Source: Rhabdornis inornatus (lineage: Eukaryota; Chordata; Aves; Passeriformes; Rhabdornithidae). Taken from it: a stretch of 64,000 nt of DNA. The first letter of the stretch is position 1, and each line of letters begins with the position of its first letter. The notes beneath the pieces are model-generated. The model saw nothing but the letters and a program-made list of their open reading frames with translations. It was not told where the DNA came from and made no database searches. Where the stretch lies: contig VWZS01005937.1 of assembly GCA_013397075.1 (NCBI GenBank), forward strand, positions 115,321-179,320, read 5' to 3'. A program made the position numbers and the translations under genes. Shown piece after piece: positions 24,652 to 37,330 of the stretch.

Positions 24652-24752
24652 CAGCTTTGACCTCAGCTGGGGAGCTCTGACCTCTGGTGAGCAGCTCTGA
24701 CCTCAGGTGAGCAGCTCTGACCTCAGCTGGGCAGCTCTGACCTCAGGTGGGC
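24652..24752. repeat. 20-bp tandem repeat, 5 copies
   Basis: Unit resembles AGCTCTGACCTCAGGTGAGC. The TGACCT hexamer starts at 24658, 24678, 24698, 24718 and 24738, exactly 20 bp apart. The other unit positions vary between CAGCTGGG and CAGGTGAG. Confidence 0.9.
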
Positions 24753-27700
24753 TCCGTGGCCCTTGTGTCTGAGCGTTACCTGGGCGTGTGCAGTGCCTTA
24801 GCTAGAGGTGTAAGTCTGGGCTCTATCTGGGTGCTTAAAAACAACAAAGCAGGCTGCCTGGGGGTGAGGTGCAGAAATGCCAGTACACAACATGGGGGAG
24901 GTATCAGTGCAAGTCAACAAACACTTCTGTACTTATTTTAGCAAGTGCCAGACCTTCCCCATCCTCAGGCTTATGTCTGTCTGTATATTGTACACTGTAG
25001 TTAAAGCTTCCTTGCACTAATAATTCTAAGTAGCAGATTCTGTGTAATCATCTTTGCAGTGTCCTGAAATTGTTGAGCAACTTTTTAGCCAGAAATCCTA
25101 AAAAGCAGTGGAAATAGTTATCTTGGAGTCAGTGAGGACTGTGCACTTTACACGATTCTCAGCTCATAAAAAATGAAAAGCTTTGTTTTAGTTTGGCTTT
25201 ATCTAGATGTGTGTATCTAATTTCTGATTAGGATTTAAAGAGAGGACTTAAAATTACTTAATTGTGTTTTGTGTACCTTTATTTAACACTGCAAGCAAAA
25301 TAAATCAGAATGGGATTAATTCATTTTAATTTGTTGTTATTACTACTAATTATATAATTAAGACCTCAAATACAGAAACACTTTTATTTGAGTAGAAAAA
25401 AAAATATATCTTAAAATAGGTATGTAAGAGAAATATAATTTATTTTCGGGGCCAGTCTTAATAAATGGTATTATGTATATTCCTGGATCCTGTTTTCTTT
25501 GAAGTTCATATCACTAAAGAGTTCTGCTTGGTGCAGCTGAAGCATCCCTTCTTTCTAGCTCTGCTGTCTTCCAGGGTTTGTAGAAACTCTTTTTACTACA
25601 AGAGAAAATGAAGAACCAAGTATGTTTTCACCAGTTTGATTTGGCAAATGAACGTACTTTTATCCACGGTGTGTAAGCACCAGTTGCATTTTGATACCAA
25701 GAGTAGTTAAGATAGGGCAGCCTGCTCTACAAGTGCATCTTTGTGGTTCCATTGGCCACAACACCTCTCATTTTCTCACAGGGGATGAGGCAAGAGATTC
25801 CTTCTGTCTCACTTTCAGAGAACAGTTCAACATCTTCAGGCAACAAGAAGTTCATCATTTTGAGGCTCAGTTGAGATCATCTGCTCCCACAAAATGCATT
25901 CTGCATGGTTTCTGTCAGTCTTTAGCCAGGTGCACACCACGGGGTGCCAGGAGGCTCCTTTCAGCTTGGTCCAGCAGAGAGAGCAGCTCTCACCTCCTTC
26001 AGGGTCAGCTGAAGAACTGTCCTCCTAGGTTAAGTGCCCATGGCTCACGTTGGTGATTTGTCTGTTTACAACCCTCTTTCTGTTGTTTTAGGTGTGAGGT
26101 AATATCTGGGCAAAAGCTCATGGATCTGATGCAAAAGGCTTTAAAGTCAGGAATGAAGAAGGAAACAGAATTAGACCAGCTCAGTGCCTAGAAGTGATGG
26201 TTTAAATACATTCTGCGCTACTTACGAATGCCTCCTTCCATTTAAGTTCCCAAATAAAAACAGTTATTTTAGGAAAGCATTGGAAGAATGACAGATGCAG
26301 TTAGGGGTGCAATATCTTCCTCTGCAAATGGGATACTGGAGGAAGCTTAACATTCTGAAAAAGTGACATATTGTTTCCCTAAACTGTTTCACTTGTGACA
26401 AGTTAATTTTTAAAGTACTTGTCCATCAGAAGTTTTCTGACTGGTGCTGGTGTAAAATGACAATTGTTTTTTGTGTTGAGATGAAGATGAAGTTCTCTAA
26501 CCAGTTAGCTGAATTTTGCCTGTATCAAGTCCCATGTTTCTCAAGCTGTGCTGTGCAGGAAGGGGTGGCAGGGTTGTTCCCATGCAGGAGAGGATTGTGA
26601 GCAGGACACTGTCCCACCCCAGATGGCCAGGTCAGAGCTGCACACCAGCTGGGCTGTACCTGCACTGCCACAGTGGAGACACACACTGAACAAATTTTAT
26701 CAGATATTTTCAAGGTCATTGCTTCTGGAGGGATTATCAGATTAGGTGCCAGTCATCCTAGCTTTAGCTAACTTCATCTGTTACACTGTCAAAATATTTT
26801 CCTATAAAAGATCAGAGATCAGGCTGCCTTGCTTCTGAAATCAAGGGCATTTTTCTGTTGAGCTGAGTAGATAAGCTGTCCCACCATGCTTTTCAGAGGA
26901 GAAGGAACTTCACATTTCCTCAGATCTGTTGTCAATGTGCAGGACAACACCTCAGGGTCAGAGAGCAGGTGTGGGCCAAAGAGTTGACCACCCAGTGTGT
27001 GCAGTTTATTGGGGTCAAAGCAGCTGGTGGCTGCAGGGCTGCCCCATGATGGGTGCCCTGTGCTCACCCCATGAACAGCCCTGTGCCGTGGTGCCCCTCC
27101 TGCCTGTGCCACAGGGGACTCACCCCAGACCTGAGGATGCACAGAGCAGGGGAGACATAGGTGCTAAATCCTGTGTGTACCTCAGGTGCCTTGCAAGAAA
27201 AACCGTGCTTGTTTTTGGCAGATGATGCTGCCCTTCAGCACCTGAAGGCATCCTCAGTCTTGCGATTCAAACCCTTAATGGCCTCTGGAACAAGCACTTA
27301 CAGCAATGTAGTGTCTAATTTATTTGCTTGCTTGATAGAAAGGTGCAAATGAATGACAGTTGTTCGAATGCCTCTAAATTACTGGCTCTTGAGCATCAAT
27401 CTACCATGTGCCTTTGGTATTTTTGTTTACCCTTGGGGGGCTGCATTTTGAAAGGAGGGATGAGTTTTGCCTTCAAAGTGAAAACTTGGACTTCACGGCT
27501 GACATGTGCCGAAGAAGGGTATTTGAAATCCCCGAGAGCTTTCCAACCGTATGCCACAAGAGATGCTCTCCACTCAGACAAACCCAGCCTACAGCCCTTC
27601 CTCCTGCAGAAAGAGCCCCCTCACAGCGTTCCCCTCAGACCTTAATGAGTTTAGTCTGCAGGATTTCCTCTTCCGGTGACATGATCAGGAGAAATTACCC

Positions 27701-27892
27701 CATACCATTACCTGTGGCCAATGAAGGCTGACAGCCTCTCCCAGACTGTGTCTGATGGCCCCAGGACAGGAAAGTATTGTCTGGACTTAACCCTTTGAGG
27801 CTGCTTTCACCTCCACCTTCCAGCTTTCTGCAGCGGCATCGCTGGGGGTCCCTGTCCCAGGTTCTTGGGGGCTGTGGGTGCTGCCATGGCTT
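24753..27892. other. Intergenic region, no gene recognised
   Basis: AT-rich at 24.95-25.5 kb, more mixed afterwards. No exon, RNA gene or transposon could be supported. Confidence 0.55.
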
Positions 27893-28030
27893 TTATATAT
27901 GTATATATATACACACATATATATATGTACATCTACATCTACATCTACATCTACATCTACATCTACATCTACATACATATAGATATAGATATATGGATAC
28001 ATGGATATATAGATATATAGATATATCGTG
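27893..28030. repeat. Compound AT-rich microsatellite (TA)n, (ACATCT)n, (GATATA)n
   Basis: A TA-rich segment at 27893-27927 is followed by about eight ACATCT hexamers at 27928-27976, then GATATA/GGATACAT-type hexamers to about 28027. The hexamer phase keeps frames open on both strands, which explains the long reading frames here. Confidence 0.93.
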
Positions 28031-31000
28031 CCATAGGTGCAATGGGTGCCTATGGGGGGCCTGCTCCACGGGAGCCCAAGGGAGAGGCTGTAGGGAATTT
28101 GTGGTGTTGTGTGACATCCAGGTACACAGAATTTTAGCCAAACACCTCTTTTTTATTGAGTCTTTTCCTTCCCCTCTGGTGTTACTGTGCAACACCCATT
28201 GCATGGATGTGTCATCCATTGTGACAATCTGGGAAGGGTGCACCTCAGGAGTATTCAGGACTCCAATGGCTTCACTTTGCATCTTTTGGCTATGTCCACA
28301 GCCAGCTGCTGTCCAGCCTGTGTTATGTGACTCAGAACAGTGCTGCTTTACATCCCCTGTATCATTCTATATCTACCACAAAATTACTACACACAGAAAT
28401 TCAGGCCTCTCTCTCTATACTATTAGAGTAAGCAACGATCCTGTCTACATGACCTGCAAGGGTACTGCGAGTGCCAAACCCTCCACTAGAAACATCTACA
28501 TAGCAAAAGATAGGGAAACATTTTTGCAAGGTGGTTTTCCTCAGTTCTTGTCTGATAATTTTGGGTAACGAAATGTTGTTACCCAAAATTGTAACTGTCC
28601 TGTGGCACCAGCCCGGGAAGGATGAAACAAGGTTCAGGAGAGCATTCCATGCCTTGTGGCTTCAGTGCAGCGTTCACAAGACTCTGCAGGGAGGATTCCT
28701 GGGAAAAAGGCAGTGTTGGTCTGCTTGGGGAGTACCCAGGAGAAACATCCTTCTTGCCAATCCCAGCTTCACCCCACTCTGCTGACCCTGAGTGCAGGGA
28801 AGGATTTGAGCGGGTATTAGCAGCACTAATTCTGTCTAGTGCTGTTTTCCTCTCTGGCCCAGTGCTGCATTGCTGGGGAGCTCTCTGTGCCCATGCTGGC
28901 TCCGTGCTGAGCTGCCCTGCTCACCTGGCACAGCTCCAGAGCTTGACCTGGCCGTGGAGGATGGAAGGAGCATCAGTGCTTCTTGTGGATCATTGTGGAT
29001 CATCCTTCCTTCCTGGGAGCACAGGGCCTTTCCTGCTCCTATGAGGCAGTGAGTGTTAAACCCTGCCTGGGGGCCCTGCTAAGAATTTGCATTTCTATCT
29101 TTGCTTCTAATTTTTCAGCTTTTCAGGGGCTTCATTAGCCTGGTCACTAGTTTCACTGCTTGGAGAATTATTCTGGTTTTTTGTTAATGGCAGGCCTTCA
29201 TGTAAAGCTTGAACTTGGCTTCTCAGTCAGTTTGGCAATTTTTATTGGGCCTCAAAAGTATTCCATGGCTGGAGGACATGCTCTGTGTAGAACTCACAGC
29301 TTCATCTGGTAGTGATTTGTCATTTATCAGGCTTTGGGCTTGCTGCCAGATCAGCTGTTGCCAAACAAAATGAAGGCAAGGGAATAAAATGATTATCAGA
29401 AAAAGGCTTAGAAATGTTGCAAATGAAATAAACTAAGAATAGCTTAAAACTAAGATGAGGATCTATATATTTAATCACAAAAATCATGGGGACAGGCAGC
29501 AAGGGAGTTCAGGTTTCCCTTAGACTGGAGTCCTCTTCACGCTGGAAACATTTCAGTATTGTCTGTCCCTCAACATATAGGATTTAGTGGATCACAAGAA
29601 AAAATTTCCTGTGAGCAATAGACTTGTCTCTGTTTCGAGTCCGTTGCCTACAGAACAGTGGGAAGTCCATTTTCAAATGGACTGCCTAAATCCATAGAAA
29701 CTTGGAAAAAGTTTCAGTTTATGAAATTTTTGGGTTGAAGGACAGATCACAACAGGTGAAAAATTTTGTGTTACATACATCAACTTCAAGCGATCATACT
29801 TATTTTGTATAAGGCTTTGTTGTTCCTTTACCCTGCCACTACTGGGTTTCTGTTTAATATGCACATTTAGACAGAAGTAACTTGATGTTACAAATTAGAG
29901 GTCAAAATATAATGCTCATTCAACAAGCACTTTATTCAAAGAATAGGCACTTACAAGGCTTGTAAATTGTTTAAGATACAATTCCACAGCTCTGGCAGCA
30001 GACAGTGGTGAAGGGAATTCTTCACAACTTTTAATATGCTAATTTAATAATTTTTCTTCTCAGCTGTGTAAGGTAAGTCAGTAAAATTTAATGGAGGCAG
30101 AAACAGAGGTGTGGGGAGATTAATGACTTGTCTGGGGTCCTAGAGGTTTGGGGTCTGCTAGCGTGCTCCACCCCAGCAGCACGTGGTGCTGTGGGGACAC
30201 ACAGGGGGTGTGAGCATGCTCTCCTTAGCTGGGCACCAGCATGCAGAACTCTGCCTAGGCAAGAAAGAGGCGGCCCTGTGGGGTGGTAGCTGTGCCAGAC
30301 GTGGGCGAGAAGGGTGGAGGGACAACCAGGGACACAGCCTCGCCTGGGCTGGGTTTGGGGACAAACATTCTGGGCCAGAAGCAGCTCCTGTCTATTCACC
30401 CTAGCAAGGTGATAAAGTCAGTGCTCAGTGAGAGCCACAGCTCTGCAATCCTGCTGCAAGATACCTGGCATGCAGGTATTGGCTTCTGAAAGTTTTTTAC
30501 CTTTTGGCAGAAAGCAGCTGAACAAAGAAACGGCTGTTCTTGTGAACTTGCAACCCTGCTTGTGACATCCCAGTTCTCTCAGTCCAGGTATCCTACACAC
30601 TAACAAACTGCAAGGACTAAATTTTCTCCACTTTATCCGCTGCTCTCGTCATGGTTATCCTTCCCATGGTTACTGCTACTGCTTTCATCCCTTACTCTCT
30701 CTTCCAAAGCCACTCTTCCTTTTCCTGCCTTTAATTTTTCTCCTGCTTTGAGATGCATATTGCCTGAGCTACTTTTCTCCTGCTGTGCTAAATTGGCCCT
30801 TGAGGAGGGCAATGCCTTCCATCATCACGTATCATTGCTGATTTTCCCTTACAGAGAGGAATGGCTGCTGTCGAGGGTGTCCTGGCCTTGATGATAGGTG
30901 GCTTGATGTCTGTTATGGTTGTAGTCTTCAAATACATGAGCAGGAAAAATTTCCTTCTCTTATGACCTTTTTATTCTTCCTTGAATGTGCACTGAGAATA

Positions 31001-32154
31001 AGGAACTTAAAAATGAGCTGGCTGAATAGCAGCACAGTGGAATACATTTCTGTCTGGCTCAGCAGAGGCAGAATGCTGCTGCTCTTGATGTCAGATGTGC
31101 TCCTGCCTCCCACGTGCCCCCACCCAGAACCTCCACTGATGTTCAGCACTTGTGTGATTTTAATGGTGGGGAAAAATGAGGGTCTATCTCCTTGATGTAG
31201 TTAATGAAGCTATTAAATAGTGAGCTGTATAGAGAACTAAGATCAAAGAAATGTTGTTTTATTTCAATCTTTAAGACTGATTTCCTTGGCAGTACTGTAA
31301 GCTGTGCTATGTACAGATCTAACTTCAGAAGTGTTAATATAAACCGATACCTGTAGGGACAGCACACTCAAACAAATGTCTGTTTATTGTGCCTGAACCA
31401 TTGCTTAGTGAAAGACAGGATCCATTTAGAGAAGAGGATGGGTAAAGGAAGACAGCTGAGATGCTAAATAGAAATAGGAAGGCAATGGTAATTTATAAAT
31501 TGATTTATATTTTGTATCTGTAGCACAGGGACAGATATACTTTTTGATACTTGGGATATGTGAATTTCTTTTCCATGCTGTGTTCTAACAAAAGCGTGGA
31601 TCTATTTTTCCTAACCATGAAAATATAGATGGTCACCACACTGAAAACACTGAAAACTCTTCTTATACATGTTTTGGTCACCTGTTATCCTATTTCCAAT
31701 TTTTTGGGGTAATTTGAATTAAACAAAGTCTGTAAATGTGATACACTTATGGCAACTGTTTGAGCAATTTGGAAGATAGGTTGATTCTGAACTCTGAAAA
31801 GATTTTTGGTATGTCTTGATGCGTTGTTTGAGGGTATATAAGAAGTAGAAAAGGTGATATGGCTCATCCTGGTTTATTCTGCACTGGGGTCCATCAGGAT
31901 TGCTGCAGTTTAATCTTGGCAGCAGCCGAGCCCCCGCAGGCACTGAGGGGCTGGGGTGCTCTCGGTGTTCCCCCTCCCACCGGGGCTGCCTGCTCAGCAG
32001 CTCCTGCCAGTTGTTACTGAGTGTGTGTGCCCCCCTCTGGTTTGGTTTGCCGGGTTATTTGGTTTACAGCTGGTGTAACTCTGGGTCACTGAGGTTCACA
32101 CGGCTGCTTTGCTGGAAAGATTGAGCAGTGCAGGTAAATAATGTGGTGGCTGCT
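28031..32154. other. Intergenic region, no gene recognised
   Basis: Contains the inverted repeat at 28557-28590. No other structure or gene was recognised. Confidence 0.5.
28557..28590. repeat. Perfect 13-bp inverted repeat with 8-nt spacer
   Basis: Left arm AATTTTGGGTAAC (28557-28569), spacer GAAATGTT, right arm GTTACCCAAAATT (28578-28590). The arms are exact reverse complements, so either strand could fold into a hairpin. No transposon ends or target duplications were seen around it. Confidence 0.9.
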
Positions 32155-32272
32155 GCCATCTTTGGAGACATTCAAACCTGATCTGCTTTCAAAGTGTCCC
32201 TGCTCTGAGTACAGGCCCCTAGATCATCTTCTAAGGTTCCTTCCAATCAAAATGATTTAATGATTTGTGATA
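32155..32272 (+). mobile_element. CR1 LINE 3' fragment
   Basis: Text such as GGAGACATTCAAACCTGATC and TAGATCATCTTCTAAGGTTC followed by CTTCCAATCAAAATGATT matches the last about 120 bp of CR1 in plus orientation, degenerate at the terminal repeats. Confidence 0.85.
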
Positions 32273-35200
32273 GGAGGAATTTACAAAAAAATATCTGACT
32301 TACTCCTTTCTCATGTCTAGGTATTTCTTCAGCACAACCTTGTTTCCTACTGCACTTCTCTGAGAATACCCCATTTTGATTAACTCTTTGAACATATTTT
32401 TGATCATTTAATGACATGTTTATTACTTATTCATTCTCCCCCCAGATGGGAGAGTCAAAATCCAGGCTAGGTGGTTGGCTATTAATTACACATCCAATCT
32501 GAAAATTTTTATCCATTCATTTTCTTAATCTGAACCATGGGATCTATCTAATACTTTTGTCCTCTCAAAACAAATGACAGCGCCATTTCTAACCCTCTCT
32601 TAGTAGAATAGAGGTAATAAAGGTGCCTTGGAAACCGGCAAGACAGAAAGAAAATATTTACATTTCTGAGCAAAATACCCATTCAAGCAGGTAATTGCTC
32701 TGAGAAGGATGTAGGGAATGCCCATGAGGCCACAGCAGGTAAGAACATCAGGGAAGGGTGACACTGTACATCTGTCTCCTAACTGAGAAAGTATAGTGTA
32801 ATGTCCTTCACTGCACTGTAAGTAGTTAATAGAATAACCACAAATTAAATGGGAATCCAGGAAGACTTTGAAGCACATCAGTTTTTTTAAGCTAACAAAC
32901 AATCTTGCTGCTATTTTCACAGAGTCAGAGAGGATGGCTGTTGCTGGAGGGACACTGAGACTGGCTGCTGTCATTGAGAAAACTCTCAATGTGTTCACTC
33001 TCACACAGAGCCAGCAGCACCAGGCTGAGGTCTGAGCATCTCTGCAGCCTCTCTGGGCAGCCTACCCCAATGCCAAATATTCCACAAACTTTCTCCCTTA
33101 AGATGACTTCCAACTTTGCCTCAGATGTGCTGACCTCATTACAACGGGGTTAGTGAGAGCCCAAGAGGTTTCAGAGGGCCCAGCTGGGCACGTTCACTGC
33201 CAGCACTCCCCTGGCACCCCGAGCCCCCAGGGCACAGGGCTCGGGCTCTGGCACAGCCTGGCAGGGCTGAGTGCCTGCGGGGTCTCCACTTTGGGGGTGT
33301 TTCTGGACAGACCTCCATGCCAACCTCCCTCCCGAGCTGGCTTCTCCTCTGCTGCCAGTCAGAAGAATTGCCCAGTTCAGCTGCCTTGGACACGTTTAGG
33401 ACACAGGAGGTTTGAAACCTCAGATTCTTAAGTTTTACTAGAAAGTTTGGGAGTCAGAGGGAAGCTGATCCAGACTGCAGCTGAGGATATGATCCAGCTG
33501 GTTTTGTAGTGTAGAGAGCTGGGAGGGGAGTGAGCTGAGATGAATCAGCACATGGACCATCTGTGGGCATGATCTCTATCTCATGGGTGATCTCTTTATG
33601 GATAAAGCCAGTTGTGAATTAAAACTGATTAGGAAAAAGGAGAGCCACAGAATGAGAGTCTGATGACAGGATCAACTTCTATCAAGCTATCTGCAGTTTA
33701 GAGTTCACCAAGTTAAGATACAAAAAGCAATCTTGATTTAAAACAAACAAATAAATCTTTATTTTTTCTGGTTTTCTCATGCTGCTATTCCCACTGTGTA
33801 ATCTGAGGATAAAGGGAAGACTGTTGCTGAACTTTTTGAAGCCTTCATCTAGCATCTGTATGAACAACATTAGAAGAAATAATACAAACAAGTTAAATGT
33901 ATGTAAGGAGTCTTAGGAGATTGTACCGCAGATAAGGAAAATGCTTAGAATTTTCTTTTTGTGTGTGTAATGCCTTTGCAACCTACTCACAACACTGTTC
34001 CCTGCATGAGGGCCCCCTAATTATTTCATCATGCAGCAGGAAATTCTGGTAGGTTATATATAAACAGCCCGAGGCAGAGACCTCTTCATCAGATAGAGCG
34101 TGACATCTGACATCTGCACAGCCCGTGTGACACAATCAGCCAGGCAGTCCCGGGCTGAGGAATGCATGGGGCTAACTGGAGGTGCCAAAGGGTTCCTGTA
34201 CTCCAAAGCTAAAACTTCATCCTTTCCCTGTCTGGTGGCCACATCCCACCTCTGCAGCAGGCATGGTCACATTTTTGGGCAAGCATATGATGGAGTAAAA
34301 GGATGATTATTTATCACTCTGTCTCTGATCTTTAGGAACCTCTGAAATCCAGCAACCTATGAAATCCATGACATCCAGTGTCAGAGCAGTGGAGTGGGTG
34401 GAAATGAAATTTGGTGTCATGGCAGTCCTGGTGAAGATCTCACTCTGGGCTTGATGCTGCTAACCTGTGCCTTTTAAAATTCTTCACTAATAAATGTTAA
34501 AATTTAATCACTAGTAATTATGTCATCAGCTCCATCTATTGGAAATAGCTGAGACTTAAGATGCTGAAGATTTTTAAGTAATTTGCCCTTCTTCACCAGA
34601 AAGTACGTGCAACAAATACCTCCGGTTGTCTTAAAGATCTTTAAGTTTTCTTAATATTTCTTCTCCATCTCTGCATCAAAGTCCTATGTTTACTGCTACA
34701 GAGGAATGAGAATTCTCTGCTTTTTAATAGACATTACATGAAAGACATTACATGAAAGAGAATGGCAGAGGAAGAAACTGTATTCCTGTTTAAAAGGTCT
34801 AAAGATATGTAAGTTGGAAGTAAACCCTAAAATAAAAGACTTTGATATGGATGGAAATTTCATGAATGAATTTCTTTTCCTTTTTCCCTCCTCTTAATGA
34901 AGAACACAAGTAAAATTGCAGATTCAAGCACTTGAGTACTGAGGCAGGCAGGGGGTTGATTAGAGCTCTCTAATTATAACTAATGACAGAAATAACATGG
35001 GCTCCTGTTTTGCCTGGATGGCATAGGAATTGAGCCACTCATACAAATACAGCATGTCTCCCCTTATCTTCTTTATGGCAGATGGTAGAAAACTGACTCG
35101 ATAAACCAAACTGCTGTTTGAGGTTCTCAGGAACAGGACCCTCATTCTGCTCCCTGCCCTGTTCACCAGACTCCTGGTGAATGTGAGATGGCATTGACAG

Positions 35201-35568
35201 GAATGCAGCAGCAGCTACTGCAGGTCACAGCTGCCCTGCTGGGCTTGCTCTTGTTTTGGCTGCAGCCAGTTTTGGGGCTGGGATGGACATCCTGCTCAGG
35301 GCTGCAGTCACTCTGACCTGGGCTTTGCTTCTTCCAGATGTTGTACTGATAGCAGTGAAATTCCTCTGGCTGGATTGGGAATGATGCTGCTCTGGTGCTG
35401 TGCTGAGAATCCCAGTGTGCATTTCAATATTTACTCATACTTCAGTTTATGTGGAATCTCCTAGGAAGGACAGGCCAGGAAAAGTGGCTTTTCGCATAAA
35501 TATAGTCAGAATAACATATTAGGAATGCAATTATTACCCCACACCTGCCCCGATAAGCTCCCACCAAG
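32273..35568. other. Intergenic region, no gene recognised
   Basis: Contains the CR1 copy at 32917-33066. TATATAAA at 34058-34065 looks like a TATA box, but no gene follows it. A 15-bp direct repeat (GACATTACATGAAA twice) lies near 34731-34760. Confidence 0.5.
32917..33066 (-). mobile_element. Degenerate CR1 LINE 3' fragment
   Basis: Begins TCACAGAGTCAGAGAGGATG and includes CAGCCTCTCTGGGCAGCCTA, both diverged from the reverse-complement CR1 3' end. An old copy with approximate edges. Confidence 0.6.
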
Positions 35569-36376
35569 CTCCATCCCATCGGCAGTGTCAGTTCCTGCAA
35601 TGCTCCATCCCATCGGCAGTGTCAGTTCCTGCAGTGCTCCATCCCATCGGCAGTGTCAGTTCCTGCAGTGCTCCATCCCATCGGCAGTGTCAGTTCCCCC
35701 AATGCTCCATCCCATCGGCAGTGTCAGTTCCCCCAATGCTCCATCCCATCGGCAGTGTCAGTTCCTGCAGTGCTCCATCCCATCGGCAGTGTCAGTTCCT
35801 GCAGTGCTCCATCCCATCGGCAGTGTCAGTTCCTGCAGTGCTCCATCCCATCGGCAGTGTCAGTTCCCTCAGTGCTCCATCCCATCGGCAGTGTCAGTTC
35901 CTGCAGTGCTCCATCCCATCGGCAGTGTCAGTTCCCCCAATGCTCCATCCCATCGGCAGTGTCAGTTCCCTCAGTGCTCCATCCCATCGGCAGTGTCAGT
36001 TCCTGCAATGCTCCATCCCATCGGCAGTGTCAGTTCCCCCAGTGCTCCATCCCATCGGCAGTGTCAGTTCCTGCAGTGCTCCATCCCATCGGCAGTGTCA
36101 GTTCCCCCAATGCTCCATCCCATCGGCCGTGTCAGTTCCCTCAATGCTCCATCCCATCGGCAGTGTCAGTTCCTGCAATGCTCCATCCCATCGGCAGTGT
36201 CAGTTCCCCCAGTGCTCCATCCCATCGGCAGTGTCAGTTCCTGCAGTGCTCCATCCCATCGGCAGTGTCAGTTCCCCCAATGCTCCATCCCATCGGCAGT
36301 GTCAGTTCCCTCAGTGCTCCATCCCATCGGCAGTGTCAGTTCCTGCAATGCTCCATCCCATCGGCAGTGTCAGTTC
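35569..36376. repeat. 34-bp minisatellite, about 24 copies, with higher-order structure
   Basis: Unit begins CTCCATCCCATCGGCAGTGT and ends CAGTTC plus a variable tail (CTGCAGTG, CCCCAATG, CCTCAGTG and similar). Units are almost identical except in the tail. From unit 10 (35875) the tail order repeats every five units, a 170-bp higher-order repeat. All three plus-strand frames are open because the unit has no stop triplet in any frame. Confidence 0.97.
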
Positions 36377-36939
36377 TGCAGCGCAGCGCTGCCCGGGCAG
36401 GGAGCCGGGCACTGCCTGCTCCCCAAGGCAGGACTGTGTTCTGCTCAGGGATCCTTGGGCCTCCGTGCCAGCGGGGCAGTTTCTAAATCAGAGCGTGCAT
36501 CACTAACCCTGTTTAAAAACAGATCTTCCAATCCTGTTTGTTTTTTCTACTAATGAGCAGATTCACTGAAACAGGCACCTCATGTCCTGAAGCAAAATTT
36601 CAGTGCTGAGAGAAACAGAAATTATAAATATTTTTGTTACATATATTTCTTTGTCAATATTTGTACAACCCAATTCCCCAGGTGACTGTGGGTGAAATTA
36701 CAGAGGGGAAAAAGAATCCTCGAGCTTCTACCTGAGCCCAAGGGAGCCAGCCCGTGTGGAGTTGGATCAAAGGGAAGTGTGAGGCGAAGCCAAACCGTGA
36801 GTGCAGGTGAGGAGGAGCCGGGAGCGGGCAGGGCTCGGGTGCTCTGTGTGTGCCAGCTGCTCCTGAGCTCCTGTCAAGGTGTGCAGGGCTCTGGGGCAGA
36901 GCCCAGCCCGGCCCTCAGCCCTGCTCCACCCTGCGGAGC
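36377..36939. other. Spacer between minisatellites
   Basis: GC-moderate at both ends with an AT-rich middle (about 36540-36680). No gene was recognised. Confidence 0.6.
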
Positions 36940-37330
36940 CAAGGCATTGGGCAGTGCCCCGGGCTGGGCTGGCCCCTCGCCCCTCTCTGTGCCCCTGGCT
37001 GCTCGGGCTGGCATTGGGCAGTGCCCGGGGCTGGGCTGGCCCCTCGCCCCTCTCTGTGCCCCGGGCTGGGCTGGCCCCTCGCCCCTCTCTGTGCCCGGGG
37101 CTGGGCTGGCCCCTCGCCCCTCTCTGTGCCCCGGGCTGGGCTGGCCCCTCGCCCCTCTCTGTGCCCCGGGCTGGGCTGGCCCCTCGCCCCTCTCTGTGCC
37201 CGGGGCTGGGCTGGCCCCTCGCCCCTCTCTGTGCCCGGGGCTGGGCTGGCCCCTCGCCCCTCTCTGTGCCCCGGGCTGGGCTGGCCCCTCGCCCCTCTCT
37301 GTGGCCCTGGCTGCTCGGGCTGGGTGTGCA
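36940..37330. repeat. 35-bp GC-rich minisatellite
   Basis: Unit resembles CTGGGCTGGCCCCTCGCCCC followed by TCTCTGTGCCCCGGG, period 35 (for example starts at 37031 and 37066). About eight regular units lie between two variant copies carrying CCTGGCTGCTCGGGCTGG. Five to six frames stay open across it on the two strands, purely from repeat composition. Confidence 0.95.

Noticed and set aside
34058..34065. TATATAAA, a TATA-box-like sequence
   Set aside because: No gene or recognisable transcript start follows; expected by chance in AT-rich DNA.
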